A stretch of DNA of 64,000 bases, taken from NCBI GenBank assembly GCA_014925825.1, contig JACGCK010000028.1, positions 310,001 through 374,000 on the forward strand. The letters run 5' to 3'. The translations under genes and the position numbers were made by a program. This DNA is from Pholiota molesta. Its lineage: Eukaryota; Basidiomycota; Agaricomycetes; Agaricales; Strophariaceae. The notes beneath the pieces were generated by a model. That model saw nothing but the letters and a program-made list of their open reading frames with translations, searched no databases and had not been told where the DNA came from. Shown here one piece after another: positions 23,765-35,897 of this stretch. Position 1 is the stretch's first letter, and every line of letters starts with the position of its first letter.

Positions 23765-24376
23765 ATGTCCGACCCAACCCGCCTTCCTGCTAGTTTCAAG
23801 AGTCTATACAGACTATTCCTTCGCACCGTTTCTGCGTCAGTTATGCATCACCCTCGCGCCAGCAGAAATCTCCGACGGCGTTGGCGATCCACTTTCGACG
23901 AGGCTGCAATGGTCACAAGGGAACTCCAGCAAGAGCAATCACCAGAGCATGTCGAATCCCGAAGCGAATGGCTAAAGATATGGCATAACCGAAGTAAGTG
24001 AATGATTATTTCCTGTTCTGAGCGGCAGCTAATCCTCGGATCAGTGGACAATACACTGGAGCTGCTCTATAATGCATCCCATACTCGAGGAATACCTCAC
24101 TCAGCGACACGTTCTCTCGCATTCGCAATCGAAGACGAAAGGCAACGCGCTCTAGAAAAGCTTGCCCTTCGGAAGGAATGGCAGCCTGCAAACCCGCAAA
24201 ACGCGGCCCAGAACCAGAAAACGCTCGAAAAAAAGAAGAAACACGAACAGCTGCAGCTTCATTCTCTGGGCGCCTTGGACGAGATTGTCAAAATGGCAGA
24301 AGCCAGTGGGGATCTGATTCTGGGACCAAATTCGGTCCCGCTTGGACGCTACGTGCACAGGCGGTCGCGACGATGA
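23765..24376 (+). CDS. LYR-motif protein (Complex1_LYR-like)
   Basis: Two exons (23765-23993 and 24045-24376) encode 186 residues. Near the N-terminus stands ASFKSLYRLFLRTVSASVMH, with the LYR tripeptide at residues 14-16 and a following Phe. The next helix is basic (RNLRRRWRSTFDEAA). This is the pattern of the small mitochondrial LYR proteins, which help assemble respiratory complexes or iron-sulphur proteins, often together with acyl carrier protein. The C-terminal half is a charged helix with a Lys-rich stretch. Which LYR subfamily it belongs to is not clear; it is longer than most single-domain members. A mitochondrial location is an inference from the family. Confidence 0.75.
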
Positions 24377-25129
24377 CTACCTTGATCCAGCTTGATCCTC
24401 AACCTCAGTCCAGACAACTGAACGCTTTCCCCTGCACAATCTCTCTTTCGATCTACGACTATGACCAACCATCATGACATTATCTGGTTAGTTTGCAGAA
24501 ATTTCCGATATTCGGGATGTATTGCGGTTCCGTCGCATTTCATTTTCAAGTGATACAACACTCTTTCCAGCTAACACCTTCCAGGCTTCAGGATTCGTCG
24601 CCAGCCTTTAATTCTCAGTATGAATTATACTCCTTGCCTTCGAATTCGTCGACTAGTTGCACTTCGTCCTCACCATCCTTTTCAACTGGGTGTCAAACAT
24701 AACGACCCCGGATAAATCGCTCTCGGCATCTTCTTACCGAAACTTCACGGCTAACCCCTTCCGTTCCACCTTGCCGTCCCTCCCGAGTCTTTCACCTCAG
24801 CGATCTCATCAGCTTATTGCACACTGCATTCGTCATTCGATCCAGGTTAATTACCTTTTCGGTGCAATCGAAAGGGCCCAATTGAAACCGTCATCAAAAC
24901 CCCGTATGATGGTATCTATGATGTGTGCATCGACCAAGTCCCCTTGAAATTGTAAAAGTATTTTCGGGTATGATGGACTCAAGAAACTGGTTATAATCAG
25001 GGACTCTGGTATCCTCGTTCTAACTGCTCTATCCACTTTCTTCGTTCGTTCGATCTCAGGTGTATCCTGAGCCTTTTGCATCTTCTAAAAGTCCTTGTCT
25101 ATTATTCGGTGTTTTCTCCCTTCTTCAAA
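24377..25129. other. Intergenic, no gene seen
   Basis: About 0.75 kb between two plus-strand genes. The pyrimidine-rich stretch just before 25130 is typical of a fungal core promoter or 5' leader. Confidence 0.55.
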
Positions 25130-26061
25130 ATGTCTGCCACTTCCGCAGCCGCATCGTTGTCCTCTTCCTCATCAGTTGCTGGTCAACAATCGCCGGCCTC
25201 GAAGGCATCGAGTGGTTATGAGGAGAGTTCATTGTATTTAACGCCCGACAATGACTGGGACATGCAGGGTACTGAACATGTAAGTGGCAGTGAAACTTGT
25301 AATGAATCCAAAGTAGAAATGCATTCTTAACTCTTTTCTTAGGTTCAAAACGATATCATTGAGTACTACCCATCAGAAAGCCCGCCTCAAACCCCGGGCC
25401 TTTCTTGGGACTCACGACCAAGCTCGGCGTCTCTGTCCACTCCTGCTTTCAAGTCCGTATTCGATGAAACAGAGGATATTATCCCAATCTCAGCAAACCT
25501 CGCGGTCATTATCGAAGAAGACGGCGCCCAGACAGTGCTAATTCCGGCTGATAACCCCTTCTTCAACACTCCATCTCCGAGGAAGCCTTTTGGATTCGCC
25601 CCGTTCTCCACTGATCTGCTCGCTGAAAACGAAGCCGAAATGCCGTCCAATCTCCCGTCCGCAGTCGCTCCCCACAAGATCAACGAAACAGCGCCTTCAA
25701 ACGCAGGCTCCCCCGATCATCAGAGGGCGAACTCCAAAAATCTGACGCTCCTTGTGGATGCGGCCTTCCTGGACACAACGTTCGAAGGCGAGGTCATGAT
25801 ATCATCTGCTGTCTTTTCCACTCCGTCAATTCGGTTTGGCGATGATGCTTCATGGGCTCCGAAGGATTTCATGTCCGGCCCAGATGTGCCACTGGACTGC
25901 ATCTACACTGCGGGCGACATCAGCCCGATGGCAGAACACTGGGGAGGGGTATGTGATTCTTGAGGCTGTGTGGCCAATGTATACTGATTTACTGATTGAC
26001 TTTCATCTAGGCCTGGTCCCCGATTGTACGCAGCCCGTTCCGTAGCGCTCCGTGTGTTTGA
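25130..26061 (+). CDS. Uncharacterised Ser-rich protein with conserved short C-terminus
   Basis: Three exons (25130-25279, 25343-25948, 26011-26061) encode 268 residues. The N-terminus is an Ala/Ser run (MSATSAAASLSSSSSVAG). The rest is acidic, Pro/Ser-rich and probably disordered, with repeated short SP and TP sites (SPPQTPGLSWD, FFNTPSPRKPFGFAPF) that could be phosphorylated. The last exon adds AWSPIVRSPFRSAPCV. No enzyme motif or membrane segment is seen. A regulatory or scaffold role is possible but unproven. Confidence 0.75.
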
Positions 26062-26885
26062 CGCTCACGCTCGTGGTCGTCAGTTGCCTTCCTATAAATT
26101 ATTGAGTGTGTGCGTGTCCATGCGTGTACTTATCGCTCTCGCTCTACCTCCATTAGTTCTGTCCGTTTTTAGCGTGACCTCTTCTCCATACCATTGGGAC
26201 GATGTTGCTATCTTTAATATCAGTCTTTACTCTTGTTGTGCGAAACCCATCTACCTTTCTTTCGACTTCGTAGCACACCTGTGCGTAATCAAACCGCCAC
26301 TACATCTATCAGATATCCACATCAGCGGCGACTGGTACCCACATATTATATTACAACACACCTTCGCAGCACTTTTGTACATTCCTAGCCTGTATCAAGT
26401 TGTACGCATCTATATCATGAAACTTATATCCTAATCGTCCATCAGAGTCCAGACTCCATCTACGCTGATGATGATATGCACCCAAGTATAGAGTTTTATA
26501 GAGTTCATTCTGTACATTGTTCTTCTGAATACCACGCTGATGATACACTTATGGGTCGATTCTCTCTGGGAAACTGATAGTGATGATGGAGTGTGAGATA
26601 AGGTATTTTCGTCATCCCGTGATGGGAGCAATTCCGAGGATTACCACCATGGGACTTTTATCCGTACCTCACGGCCTCGAGGCCCGCAGATGCTCATGGT
26701 TGATTTTGGGCTTGCTTTCAACTCAGCCCCATCATCAGCATAGGCTGAATGTCTGTGGGCCAGCAATTTCAAAACGACCAAGTCGTCTGGGTTATCATGT
26801 TCGCCATTCGCGTATTCATCTTCTCTGCGGACATTGGCGCTGATTTATGTTCATTTTATACAGCAATCCGTGGTAAATCAACCAA
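26062..26885. other. Intergenic, no gene seen
   Basis: About 0.8 kb containing the 3' region of the upstream gene and the promoter of the next one. No domain-bearing frame. Confidence 0.6.
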
Positions 26886-29800
26886 ATGTCCACCGAGACG
26901 CCTTCACCGATTTCCGATGACTCGAATTCAACTGAAGGGTATGACTCTTTTTGACTGGCGAATTTAATTCGAAAATGATGGTAGTAATCGACTTAAATCT
27001 ACATAGGACTGTTCTGCGCGAGTTTGTTGACCAAGCTATCGCGCAGAAACGGCTGGCCACGCTTACGATGTCGCCACGATCTGCTGTGCTTTCCCATTCT
27101 TCATTCCAAACACCAACTGCAGACGAACCATCCACGTCGATCGCGAACGGGTCTGCGGACCCTGGTCGTCATGCACGAAAGCGGACCACGGACAGTCGCC
27201 GGAAACGTGGCGGCATGGAGGTTGCGAGGTCCAGTGCCCTTACGCAGCTAATGGACGTCGACCTGTCGCGCAAGGACCCCAAGGACGAAGTGATGCGCCT
27301 GCGCGAAATCTTGAAGACCGTTGAGCGGCACTCGATTTCGGAAGCGCGGCGGGCGAAGGACCTCGAGCGAGCGAATCAGGAGACGGAAAGGCGTCTGCAC
27401 CTCTTGGCGGAGACTCGGCTGCTGGAACAGAAGGAAACGATGAAAGCCCAACAAGAGGTCCGCCTGGTGCAACTTCAGCTTCAGAATGCACAGGACGAGA
27501 TTGACAGGAAACAGAGGGAAATGAGAAGGGTTGAAAAGCAACGGGATGAAGCAGAGGCCGAGGCAGCGCGCCAGCGAGACAAAGCCAGGAGGCTCCACGA
27601 GCAAACTATAGCCGCTGCTGCTCGCGAGGAAGGCAGGCGACGTGGTTTTCAGGCTGGTTTTGATTACGCACGGCAGGAGCGCCGAATAGTCGCTTCCGCC
27701 AAGAAAACTTCCAATGCTCGACGCATTGCAGCTCGTCGACCTAGTACTGTGGAAAGCAATAGCAACAGCCCCCGCAGCGATAAAGGCAAACAGCGAGCTC
27801 AGGCAGAGGAACCTGTAGAAATCGACGACTTGTCTTATCGCCGACCCTCACGGGCACGACCTCAATCACCATCGCATTCGCAATCGCAATCTCAGTCTCA
27901 GCTTCAGCCACAACATCAGCAACCCCCGCGAGCGCCTCCTTCGTCAGCTTCTCGATCTGGGGCTCACAATGCTGTAAATCATGATAATGATATGTCCCCC
28001 TCACAACTTCCTCTGAGAGGTCTTCCTCCCGTGGAAATCTACGAAGAAGAACGCCGCTCTAGACACGCGCCTTCTCATTCGACTCCTCATCGACCGCCTG
28101 TAGCACCGCCGGAGTTTGACTCGGAACCAGAAGAAAATGTTGCCCAACCTGCTATGCCTCCACCAAATCCGCCCCCGTCGCATCGACCTCCGTCAAATCG
28201 GCCTCCGTCAAATCGACCTCCGTCAAATAAACCTTCCTCACGAATGAAGACGCCCTCTGTCCAAGTCTTCGAAATTGATATACCACCAGCGGAGGAACTA
28301 AATCGACAATGGAGTAGTTCTCAGGAAAATCCCAACGAGATGGTACCTCAGCTTCCGCGAGACCAGTGGGTGACAGCTTCGTCATTTCATCAACTTCGAG
28401 GCCCACCCGTAGCGCACCCACCTCCCCAGCCAATGCCACGACCTGCACCCGGACCAATGCAAACACCCACTAAAACAGTCAAATTTCCCAAAATACTGAC
28501 TCGGCCATCCCTAGCGAAGACGAAGGAGCAAGCTTCTTCTTGGTATAGGTCACTGAGCTTCCGCAGGAGAAATAAACCAATTATCGATCCTATTGCTGAG
28601 GAACCCTTGACACCATCTACCAGCGCTGGTCCTTTGACGGGCGCGACTATCACTGATTCCGAACCGCCTACCGCATCTGAGCCTCCGCAGACTGCTGAGT
28701 CACAGGATATTTATGGCGGTTCACAGCAACCGCCAGCCTCGTGGTATCAGCCAAAGCAACCGTGGCTGCCTCCCAACGTTGCGATGTCTGCCCGCAGCGG
28801 GGCCTCCAGAATGCGACCTATATCAGATGCGGGATCCGTATCGACACGCGTCTCTCAGTTTGATTTGCTCTCCACACCGCATCTCGCACCTGCCATGAGC
28901 GTGCGCAGTGGGAAAGAGGCTCCTAGGAAGATGAAAGAGAAGGACAGCTTCCTCAGCGTCATCAAGGAAGATCCGGCCAGCCGAGGCAACACGCCTGAAA
29001 GATATGGGGGTGGCTCGGGCACGAGTGGCGGACTTCGACCATCAGTGGACAACATGAGGTCGATGGCGTCAGTCCTGTCGCCGCCTAATTTCGGCCAGCG
29101 CCCTGTGCAGCAGCAATCATCCTTTGGAACGTTCGATAGTTCGGTGAGAGGCGATCAGGTACTCGGTGGGTATGTGCTGTGCTAATCAAATAAACCAATA
29201 CGTAGGCCCAGAATAAACGTCGTTCCCGGCGTGCGCCTCCTAGTATCGAAGTCCCTGACCCTGATCAAGAGTTGGAGCCTTTCGGTGTTGCATACAATCG
29301 TGGCGCAGTCGCGAACGGGTATCAGTCATATCAGGGTAGTACTTTGAATCGTCGGCCTTCCCGCATTTCGGAAAAGACAACGCCTGACACGTCGATTGCT
29401 ATTGATGTTGTTCCTCCTGTAAGCATAATCTTCTCAAATGAGGTAAGATCCGACATTAACCTGTTTCTGCTCCCTTTTTCGTAAAAACAGTCTGGCATGG
29501 CGCCTGATGCAGTTCAGTCACCTCCACATACAGGTCGAAATCATTTAAGTCCCTATCACAGCTATCAACCTGCTGCGCCAGCATTCAAACAGTCGATCCA
29601 GTCTCTGCGAAGCCAAGGCCAAAGTAGCAGTCGCCGTGAAGCGCCACCCGTAGAACGCCCACCATCTGCCGCGGAAAGTTCCCGCAAACACTCCAAACAG
29701 CCCTCCAATGGCTATGCTGATCCCACCCAGCACTCGTATCGACCAAGTTCGAGCATGAGTAATGCCCAACCACGACCCCCATCTGTATCTTCCCGCCGCG

Positions 29801-30267
29801 CCTCCGCCAACAATGACCCATATGGTAACGATAACTACACTTACAGCTACACTGCAGTCGATCAATCACGTTCGCCTGCTCCTCAGCACCAAAGCCGACC
29901 GGAAAGTGTACTCTCTTCCAAGTCGAAGAGGACTGTTGTGCAACCTTATGCCAGCCAGACGAGCCTTAATAATGTCACCGGTACAGGCAGCGTGCTGGGC
30001 CAGCCGAAAAACGCGAGCTCCTCTCGCTTGGTGCTCGCCACGCCGATTCAGCGCGTTGCGTCGAACGCTTCTCTGCGGTCACAGGGATCCTACGCGAGGT
30101 ATAATCCCAATGAGTATGTGGACCCAGCGTTCTGGCCGACGGACGGCCCGCCGCCTGCACCGCCGTCACCGCTCGAGCCGCAAGGCGAGGGGTATTTCGA
30201 TATTCCACCACCCAGACCGTCCTCTGCGTTTTCAGGGCTTTCATACATGTCTATTCCCCATACTTAG
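26886..30267 (+). CDS. Large coiled-coil and disordered protein
   Basis: Four exons (26886-26938, 27007-29158, 29206-29418, 29491-30267) encode 1064 residues. The ATG at 26886 gives MSTETPSPISDDSNSTEGTV; the ATG at 26951 lies inside the first intron and is not used. Residues of roughly 90-240 form a long Glu/Arg/Gln-rich coiled coil (LREILKTVERHSISEARRAK, RQRDKARRLHEQTIAAAARE). The rest is disordered, Pro/Ser/Gln-rich, with an SQSQSQSQ stretch and a short tandem repeat of RPPSN. The tail is Pro-rich and ends FSGLSYMSIPHT. I recognise no catalytic domain. A scaffold or cytoskeletal/polarity role is conceivable by architecture only. Confidence 0.85.
28184..28228 (+). repeat. 15-bp coding tandem repeat, three copies
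   Basis: Three near-identical 15-bp units (cgacctccgtcaaat, with one A/G difference in the middle copy) encode successive RPPSN pentapeptides inside the disordered part of the large coiled-coil protein. The unit is a multiple of three, so copy-number change would not break the frame. Confidence 0.9.
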
Positions 30268-30720
30268 GTTCGATTTTTCTTTTTTTTTGATGTGCTCACG
30301 ACTCTCTTTGGGCTCAACTACTTGTAGGATGGATCTTGGAATTTCTCATTTTCTTCTGTTGCGATACCTTTCTCATCTCTTTCGTTGTCTGATTATTGTC
30401 CTTATCTATCTCTTTTTCTTGAATACGGAAATTTATATACATCTTACGATAGCATTTGTTGTACGTAGTAGCGTTACGGCTTGGTTACGGCCTCACGAAT
30501 ATAATACATTGGACGTCCTATGGCATTTGAAATGTCTTTCCCCTGTATTGCGCACGCTGCGCCGCGTCGCGGGAGGATGCGCGAAATCACGCGCTCGTGT
30601 GATCTATAGTCACGAGACGGCGTCTCGCGCCAATAACCAACGACGCGTCGGTTGCCGATTCTCTCAACAACGGCCAGCACGACGAGCCCAGACTCATCGC
30701 TCGGCCTGGCCTCCTTATAG
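30268..30720. other. Intergenic, no gene seen
   Basis: About 0.45 kb between plus-strand genes, T-rich at the start, probably a 3' untranslated region plus promoter. Confidence 0.55.
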
Positions 30721-32256
30721 ATGTCGGTAACGACACTCTCCAGCGCAGGCGCAATCCAGATAGACCATATACCCTTACCCTCGATGACCATCACCGCTGC
30801 CACGCCTACCCCACCACGCGCTCACGTACAGGGACACCCTAACACTACACCGACGGGATCTGCAGGAGTGCCGCCGTCGTATCGGCTGCTGTACAGGGGC
30901 GCGCTCTCACTCCCTGACTCGCTGCTACTGCTCGATGGATTGACGTTTGCGGCGCGGTTAGATTCACCGTCGAAGCAGAGTACGTTTCAGCTGCTGGAGA
31001 ATCCGCTGGCGTTGGCGTTGGAGAGTATGCGTGGACGGCCCACCCTTAGGATGCTGGGGACCGTCGAATTGAAGGATGTGTATTTGGACGAGAGCGGCAG
31101 GGTGGAGATGTGAGTACCTCTGGACTGGATGAAGCACTTATGCGATCGCTTATTGCTGTCGTTCAAGGGATATCCATCCGCTTGCGATCCTTTCGCAAAT
31201 ATATTTCGAGAACATGTTTTGCCTGCTGCCTTTCTCGACCGCGTCATCGTCTAAAACTGTCGCTTCCGAACGGTCAGAAATTGGGGTCAAAGTAGCTTTA
31301 GGAGACAGCAGTACGTCTACTGCTACATGCCTTACTCGTCACATTGACAACATACTGCAAATGGATAGACGGGCCCGAGACGACAGAGATCGTCATCTTC
31401 GCTCAACGGGCGCCTTCCTCGGAGGATGCCAACAACATTCGTCTATACGTGGGCAGAGTAACACCACGACCTTTGCAACAGCAGGCGCAGCCGCGTGGGC
31501 CACGACCGGATGACCCCATCCCGCGTAAACCTCCCGCTTTCTTTATCAGAGATCTCAAGAGGACAGGCAGTCTCCATAATATTGGCGGGCCCAGAGATCT
31601 CAAACGCGTCGCGAGCAGTAGTAATCTCGCCGTCGGCCCTCTCAAAAAGCACAAGACGCTCGGGGTCGTGGCTGATCTGGGGAGTGGTGTAAGACTAGGG
31701 GAAGACGACCGAGTATTTAAGGTTCCGGAGCTCCCTAGGCAGGCAAAAGGGAAAGGCAAGGAGAAGGACGTGTTTGGGGATGTCTCGGAGGTGCAGCGTG
31801 TCGGTGCATCCGGAAATGGCAAGCAGAAGATGGATGACAAAGGTGATGCGGGGCTCGAGAAGGCGAATAAGCACGTAAGAAAACTTGCATGGTCAATGTG
31901 TTCGCACTCATCATTCACGTATTTCTTTCGTATTTCTTTTAGGTCATCAAGAGGGCTACTATAGAATATCTGGCGAAGACGAAGGACCCAACGGACCCGA
32001 CGCGGTTTATTGATAAATCACATCCTGAATTCAAGGAGTTATATGGCTTTATCTACCGCGGGGTCGGTTTTGCGCTGGTGAATAATTTCTTCATTCCCTG
32101 TGTCGTTGTCAACAGTCCTGACATACGGTGATTTAGCGGTTGAACATACGCCAGTGCAATATTGAGCTGAATGTCATAGACCGCCTCATTGATAAGCATG
32201 CTGTGATGTACTTACCCGGCTGCAGCGGCTCATCTGCACACCCTGCAAGCAAATAG
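30721..32256 (+). CDS. Sld7-like protein (C-terminal domain)
   Basis: Five exons (30721-31109, 31168-31310, 31369-31874, 31943-32077, 32137-32256) encode 430 residues. The N-terminal part has a folded-looking segment (PPSYRLLYRGALSLPDSLLL). The middle is basic and disordered. The C-terminus reads HPEFKELYGFIYRGVGFALR, then LNIRQCNIELNVIDRLIDKH and AVMYL, which resembles the Sld7 C-terminal domain. In yeast Sld7 partners Sld3 in loading replication factors at origins. Exon 5 was chosen because it continues the domain in frame; reading through the last donor would instead stop shortly after in VVVNSPDIR. An alternative in-frame start lies at 30784. Family assignment rests on one motif region, so moderate confidence. 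Confidence 0.68.
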
Positions 32257-32627
32257 ATTCTAGAATCATACGATGATACATGTTCATCTTCGTCCATGGT
32301 TTCGAGGACGTATAGCAGTGTGTCCTGCTCTTTGTACACTGCGAGTTCCTCTACTTATATTGATATGCATCCTCGTGCACAGCACTGCGTGAACGAAATT
32401 TACTGGCACCGTCGAGGACAATAGATATATGGTTTCCCCAATACGGACGATGACTCCTGAATGCGATCATTTTCCCATGCACAGGCGCCCATCATTGCCC
32501 AATATAAGAAGAACCTGTGACACGATTACACTCATTTAGTACCCCCACCCTCTTTCCGAGGGTCCCCGCAGCGACTCACATACCCTACAAAAGTCTGGAT
32601 ACCTGAATCCACAACGTTGCCACGGAC
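32257..32627. other. Intergenic, no gene seen
   Basis: About 0.37 kb; the pyrimidine-rich stretch just before 32628 is a likely promoter or 5' leader of the BTB gene. Confidence 0.55.
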
Positions 32628-35600
32628 ATGGCGGACTCTATTCCTCTGAGCAACGCGCATCTTCTGAAGGGCTTGATGCCCACAAATCCCCACGTCCTCG
32701 TCCCCGTCGAAAGCCTGACGAACTCACCGACATCGAGCACAGGATCTGCCTCTGTATTAGAGTGGAATTCCAATTCCGACAGCGAGTTATTCCAAATGTC
32801 ATCCCCTGCGAGCGCTCCCACCCTAACGGCGCAGCCAACGTCACCGACACTCTCACCGTTCAGCACGACCCCCTCCCCCGTCGGATCGTCGAGGAATGGA
32901 GGGTCTGTCGTCGATAGTCAGTACATCATCCATTGGCCTGATTTGGAGTGCGAGCGCAGCCCACAAGCATCCCCAGCACCCGTTTCCAACTTCAGTAGTC
33001 CACCTGCCACCGTCGCTGACATCGACAATGTTCCCGCGCTGAACGAGCACCCCGAGGAGCTCAATGTCCTCATAGAAAGGATGGTCCTCAGTGACTTGCA
33101 CGAAGCCGTCAATAAATGGCAAAGTGAGGCCTCCAACGCCAGCCCCGCAGAGGATGCTACTCAGGAGGACGAGGACTCACCCAGTCCGAAAACACCCTCC
33201 CCTGTTACACCCGAGGATACATCGATGACGAGCACCGTCTTGGGGTACGTTCACTACGATTACACCAAGATTTAAAAGGATCTAGCTCCATGACGACACT
33301 GTCTCCACCTGCTCTCGGCCAGCTCTCATTGTTCGACCCTCCCAGCCCAGCCCGATCCGCGGAGGCCTCTATCATCTCCATCGCGGAATATTTCAAACGC
33401 AAGGCCTCAGAACGGGCGACGCCCTCCGCTGTCAATGATCAACAGATTGGCACCGCCGCCGTAGCCCCGAGGAACGGCCGGCCAGCGTCAACTCTGCCCT
33501 GAGCTATTTTTCGCCATCGGTCTCCCCTTATCCACGTCAGAGTACAGCCCCAAGCTCTGAGTTTGCCCGTGACTCGCAGAATGGCTCGTACCAAGGACTA
33601 TGGGATTTCTCGGCTCAGGTGGAAACCTTGGCGAATAATAGAGCTTCGCCATCAATGACAGTTAGCGATCGCGGTCGTACTAACTCGGACGTAGAGGAGG
33701 AGGCTAGGCAGCGTCGCTCGTCGGCAGCGACCGACGTCGAGTCTTCCCCATCTTCTGGCGCACATAGCCCAGCGCTCGCATATCCCTACACGAACCTCAC
33801 CACGGACTCGTTTCGCTATTTCAATCGCTGCTCGGCGCCTGCTTCTGGTCCGATCTTTTTAGGACAGTCGGCAGCCGCCACCACACAGCCTTCACAGCCA
33901 AAGGGCCAGTCCACCAACAATATCGATGTTCCCTCCCCCAAGGCTGCAGAGCCAACGACCCACCACAATGCGGGCTTCCCGAACATTAATTCTGTCCCTT
34001 CTTGGGTAAACCCACCCGAGCCGGAATTCAGAACCGCACTCAAAAATACCAACTCGACCATCTCTGATTCCCCTGCGCACGCTGATACTTCTGTCGGTCA
34101 GCCGGAATACAGGCGCATGTGTCATTTCAACATGCCCAAGTACCCGTAATAGTACGGATGACATCACCCCCAAGCCCCGCAATAACACGGATGTCAACTC
34201 CCCCAACGCCTTTCCTCCCAAGTGCGCCTTCGGCCAGCGCGTCCGTGCAAAACAGCTCGAGTAAGGCTACTCGCAAACCTAGGCCTCCTCTTCCTGCCCT
34301 GCCCACCGCGAAGCCACCGATGATACCTTCACCCTCGTTTGCGTCGCCTCCGTTCATGTACAACGAAGATTGCCGAGACCTGCTGAAGACCCGGGCACGC
34401 CATTCGCACAGGCATTTCCCTCAGCCTGGACCTGTAGGCTGCCTTCTCAACCGAGCCTGCCGCCCTCCAGTCCCTCTCTGACCGCGCTCTTTCGGACGCT
34501 GAGGAAAATAGGCCGCGTAACGGCCGCGAGAGCGCTGCTTCTACTCCTATGCCTCAGCACCTGGTTGGTTCGGCGGTCAACCTCATCAAAATGAGCAGCA
34601 GCACAGGTGGGTACCTGCAGGATTCGCCCCTTCTCCTCTTACCAATTCCTCTTGGAACTCGCCAAGGATTCCTCCAAGGATTCCTATGTTCATCTCCACA
34701 ATTCGTACGACTACCGCTCAACAACCCGGCCCCTTCTAATAACAGTTTTTGGCCGCCGTATAAGCCTCAGCCTCCCTTATACAGCACGAATCCGATACAC
34801 AGCCCGATCTTCGGCGGCCCTGAGCCGCAATAGCTGGATGGGGCCCAATGCGTATCCGCCGCACCGTCGTCGCCGTCGTCGAGAACAACCCATAAGGGAT
34901 GTCGCCGCCGTACCAGCGCCGGTTGCGTTTGCGTCGCCGCCCACGCCGACGGAGTTCATGTATCGACCGTTCTCGTATGTCCGCGGCCGCCGATGCCGAC
35001 GTATGTCCACCCCCTCCGGTGCGCCTCTCGCCCCCGCAGGCGCCGATGGGAGATATGGGTATCAGAACTATATGTATTCGTCCCTGCGCCTGTGATTCCT
35101 CATGTGTCCCCTGACAACTCGCATGCGGGGTGGTATACTAAAAGCAGCAAGTACTGTTTCGGAGATGCACTGTTGTTTTCAGGGTAGTGCTATCGTATTT
35201 ATTGACCTCATCGATGGGCTTGATACTAATTTTACTTCTGTATCTGTCAGGTGGAGACGACTTGTACAGCGTTCATCGCCACTTCTTCGAACGTCATTCG
35301 GAGTATTTCAGGAAGCTCTTGTCCACTTACTGGTTCATTGACGGCAACCATGTATTCCTACCGGAGGTGAAGAAGGTCGACTTGAGAGATTGTTGTCAAT
35401 TTTCTATCCCACGTACGTGGCTTTCCCTAAATTTCCGTCCCTTCTCATTAACCAATTTCTATTTACAGGACCTCAACAGGCCGACATCACCACGCTCAAA
35501 GGGTGGACCTCGATCCTCACGCTCGCGCAAAAATGGGACATGGCGCAGTCGCGTGCTCGCGCTGCAGAACATCGGCGACCACGCGTGGCCGATGGAGAAG

Positions 35601-35897
35601 ATCATCATCGCGCACACGCACGGCCTGGCGCACCCGGGCCCCGCGTGGCTGCTGCCCGCGTACACGGCGATCTGCGGGCGCGCGGCGCCGCTGACGCTGC
35701 AGGAGGCGGAGCAGCTCGACATGGCGACGGTGATCCGGATCTGGGAGGTGCAGCACGAGGCGCGCGCGCTGGTGGGCGCGCTGGGCGGCGTGCGCGGGCC
35801 GCTGGAGGACGCGAAGATCGGGGAGCTGGTGAAGGCGAAGTTTGGCGCGTTTGAGAGCGAGGCGGCGCCGCCGGGGGGCGCGGCGATGATGTGGTAG
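32628..35897 (+). pseudogene. BTB/POZ gene with long disordered N-terminus, frame-broken
   Basis: The 5' part is normal: exon 1 32628-33244 and exon 2 from 33286, starting MADSIPLSNAHLLKGLMPTN, Ser/Pro-rich. At about 33440-33490 the good frame changes (RSPEERPASVNSALSYFSP continues one register over) with no usable intron. Further shifts are needed near 34.1, 34.4 and 34.8-35.1 kb. The C-terminal BTB domain is clear: SSKYCFGDALLF, DDLYSVHRHFFERHSEYF, a scrambled copy of the FERLLSIFYP region, WTSILTLAQKWDMAQ, then LALQNIGDHAWPMEKI to the stop at 35897. Within the domain the frame changes before DDLYS and after KWDMAQ. Introns at about 35173-35249 and 35413-35468 match positions used in the two BTB paralogues downstream. 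Either the gene is recently dead or this low-complexity stretch carries base-calling indels. BTB domains mediate dimerisation and protein recruitment. Confidence 0.6.

Noticed and set aside
26951..27006. ATG at 26951 as start of the large coiled-coil gene
   Set aside because: It lies in a GT-AG intron; the exon from the ATG at 26886 joins in frame to 27007 and gives a better N-terminus.
32077..32131. Read-through end of the Sld7-like protein after the fourth exon
   Set aside because: Splicing to 32137 continues the domain with a coherent helix, while read-through stops after unrelated sequence.
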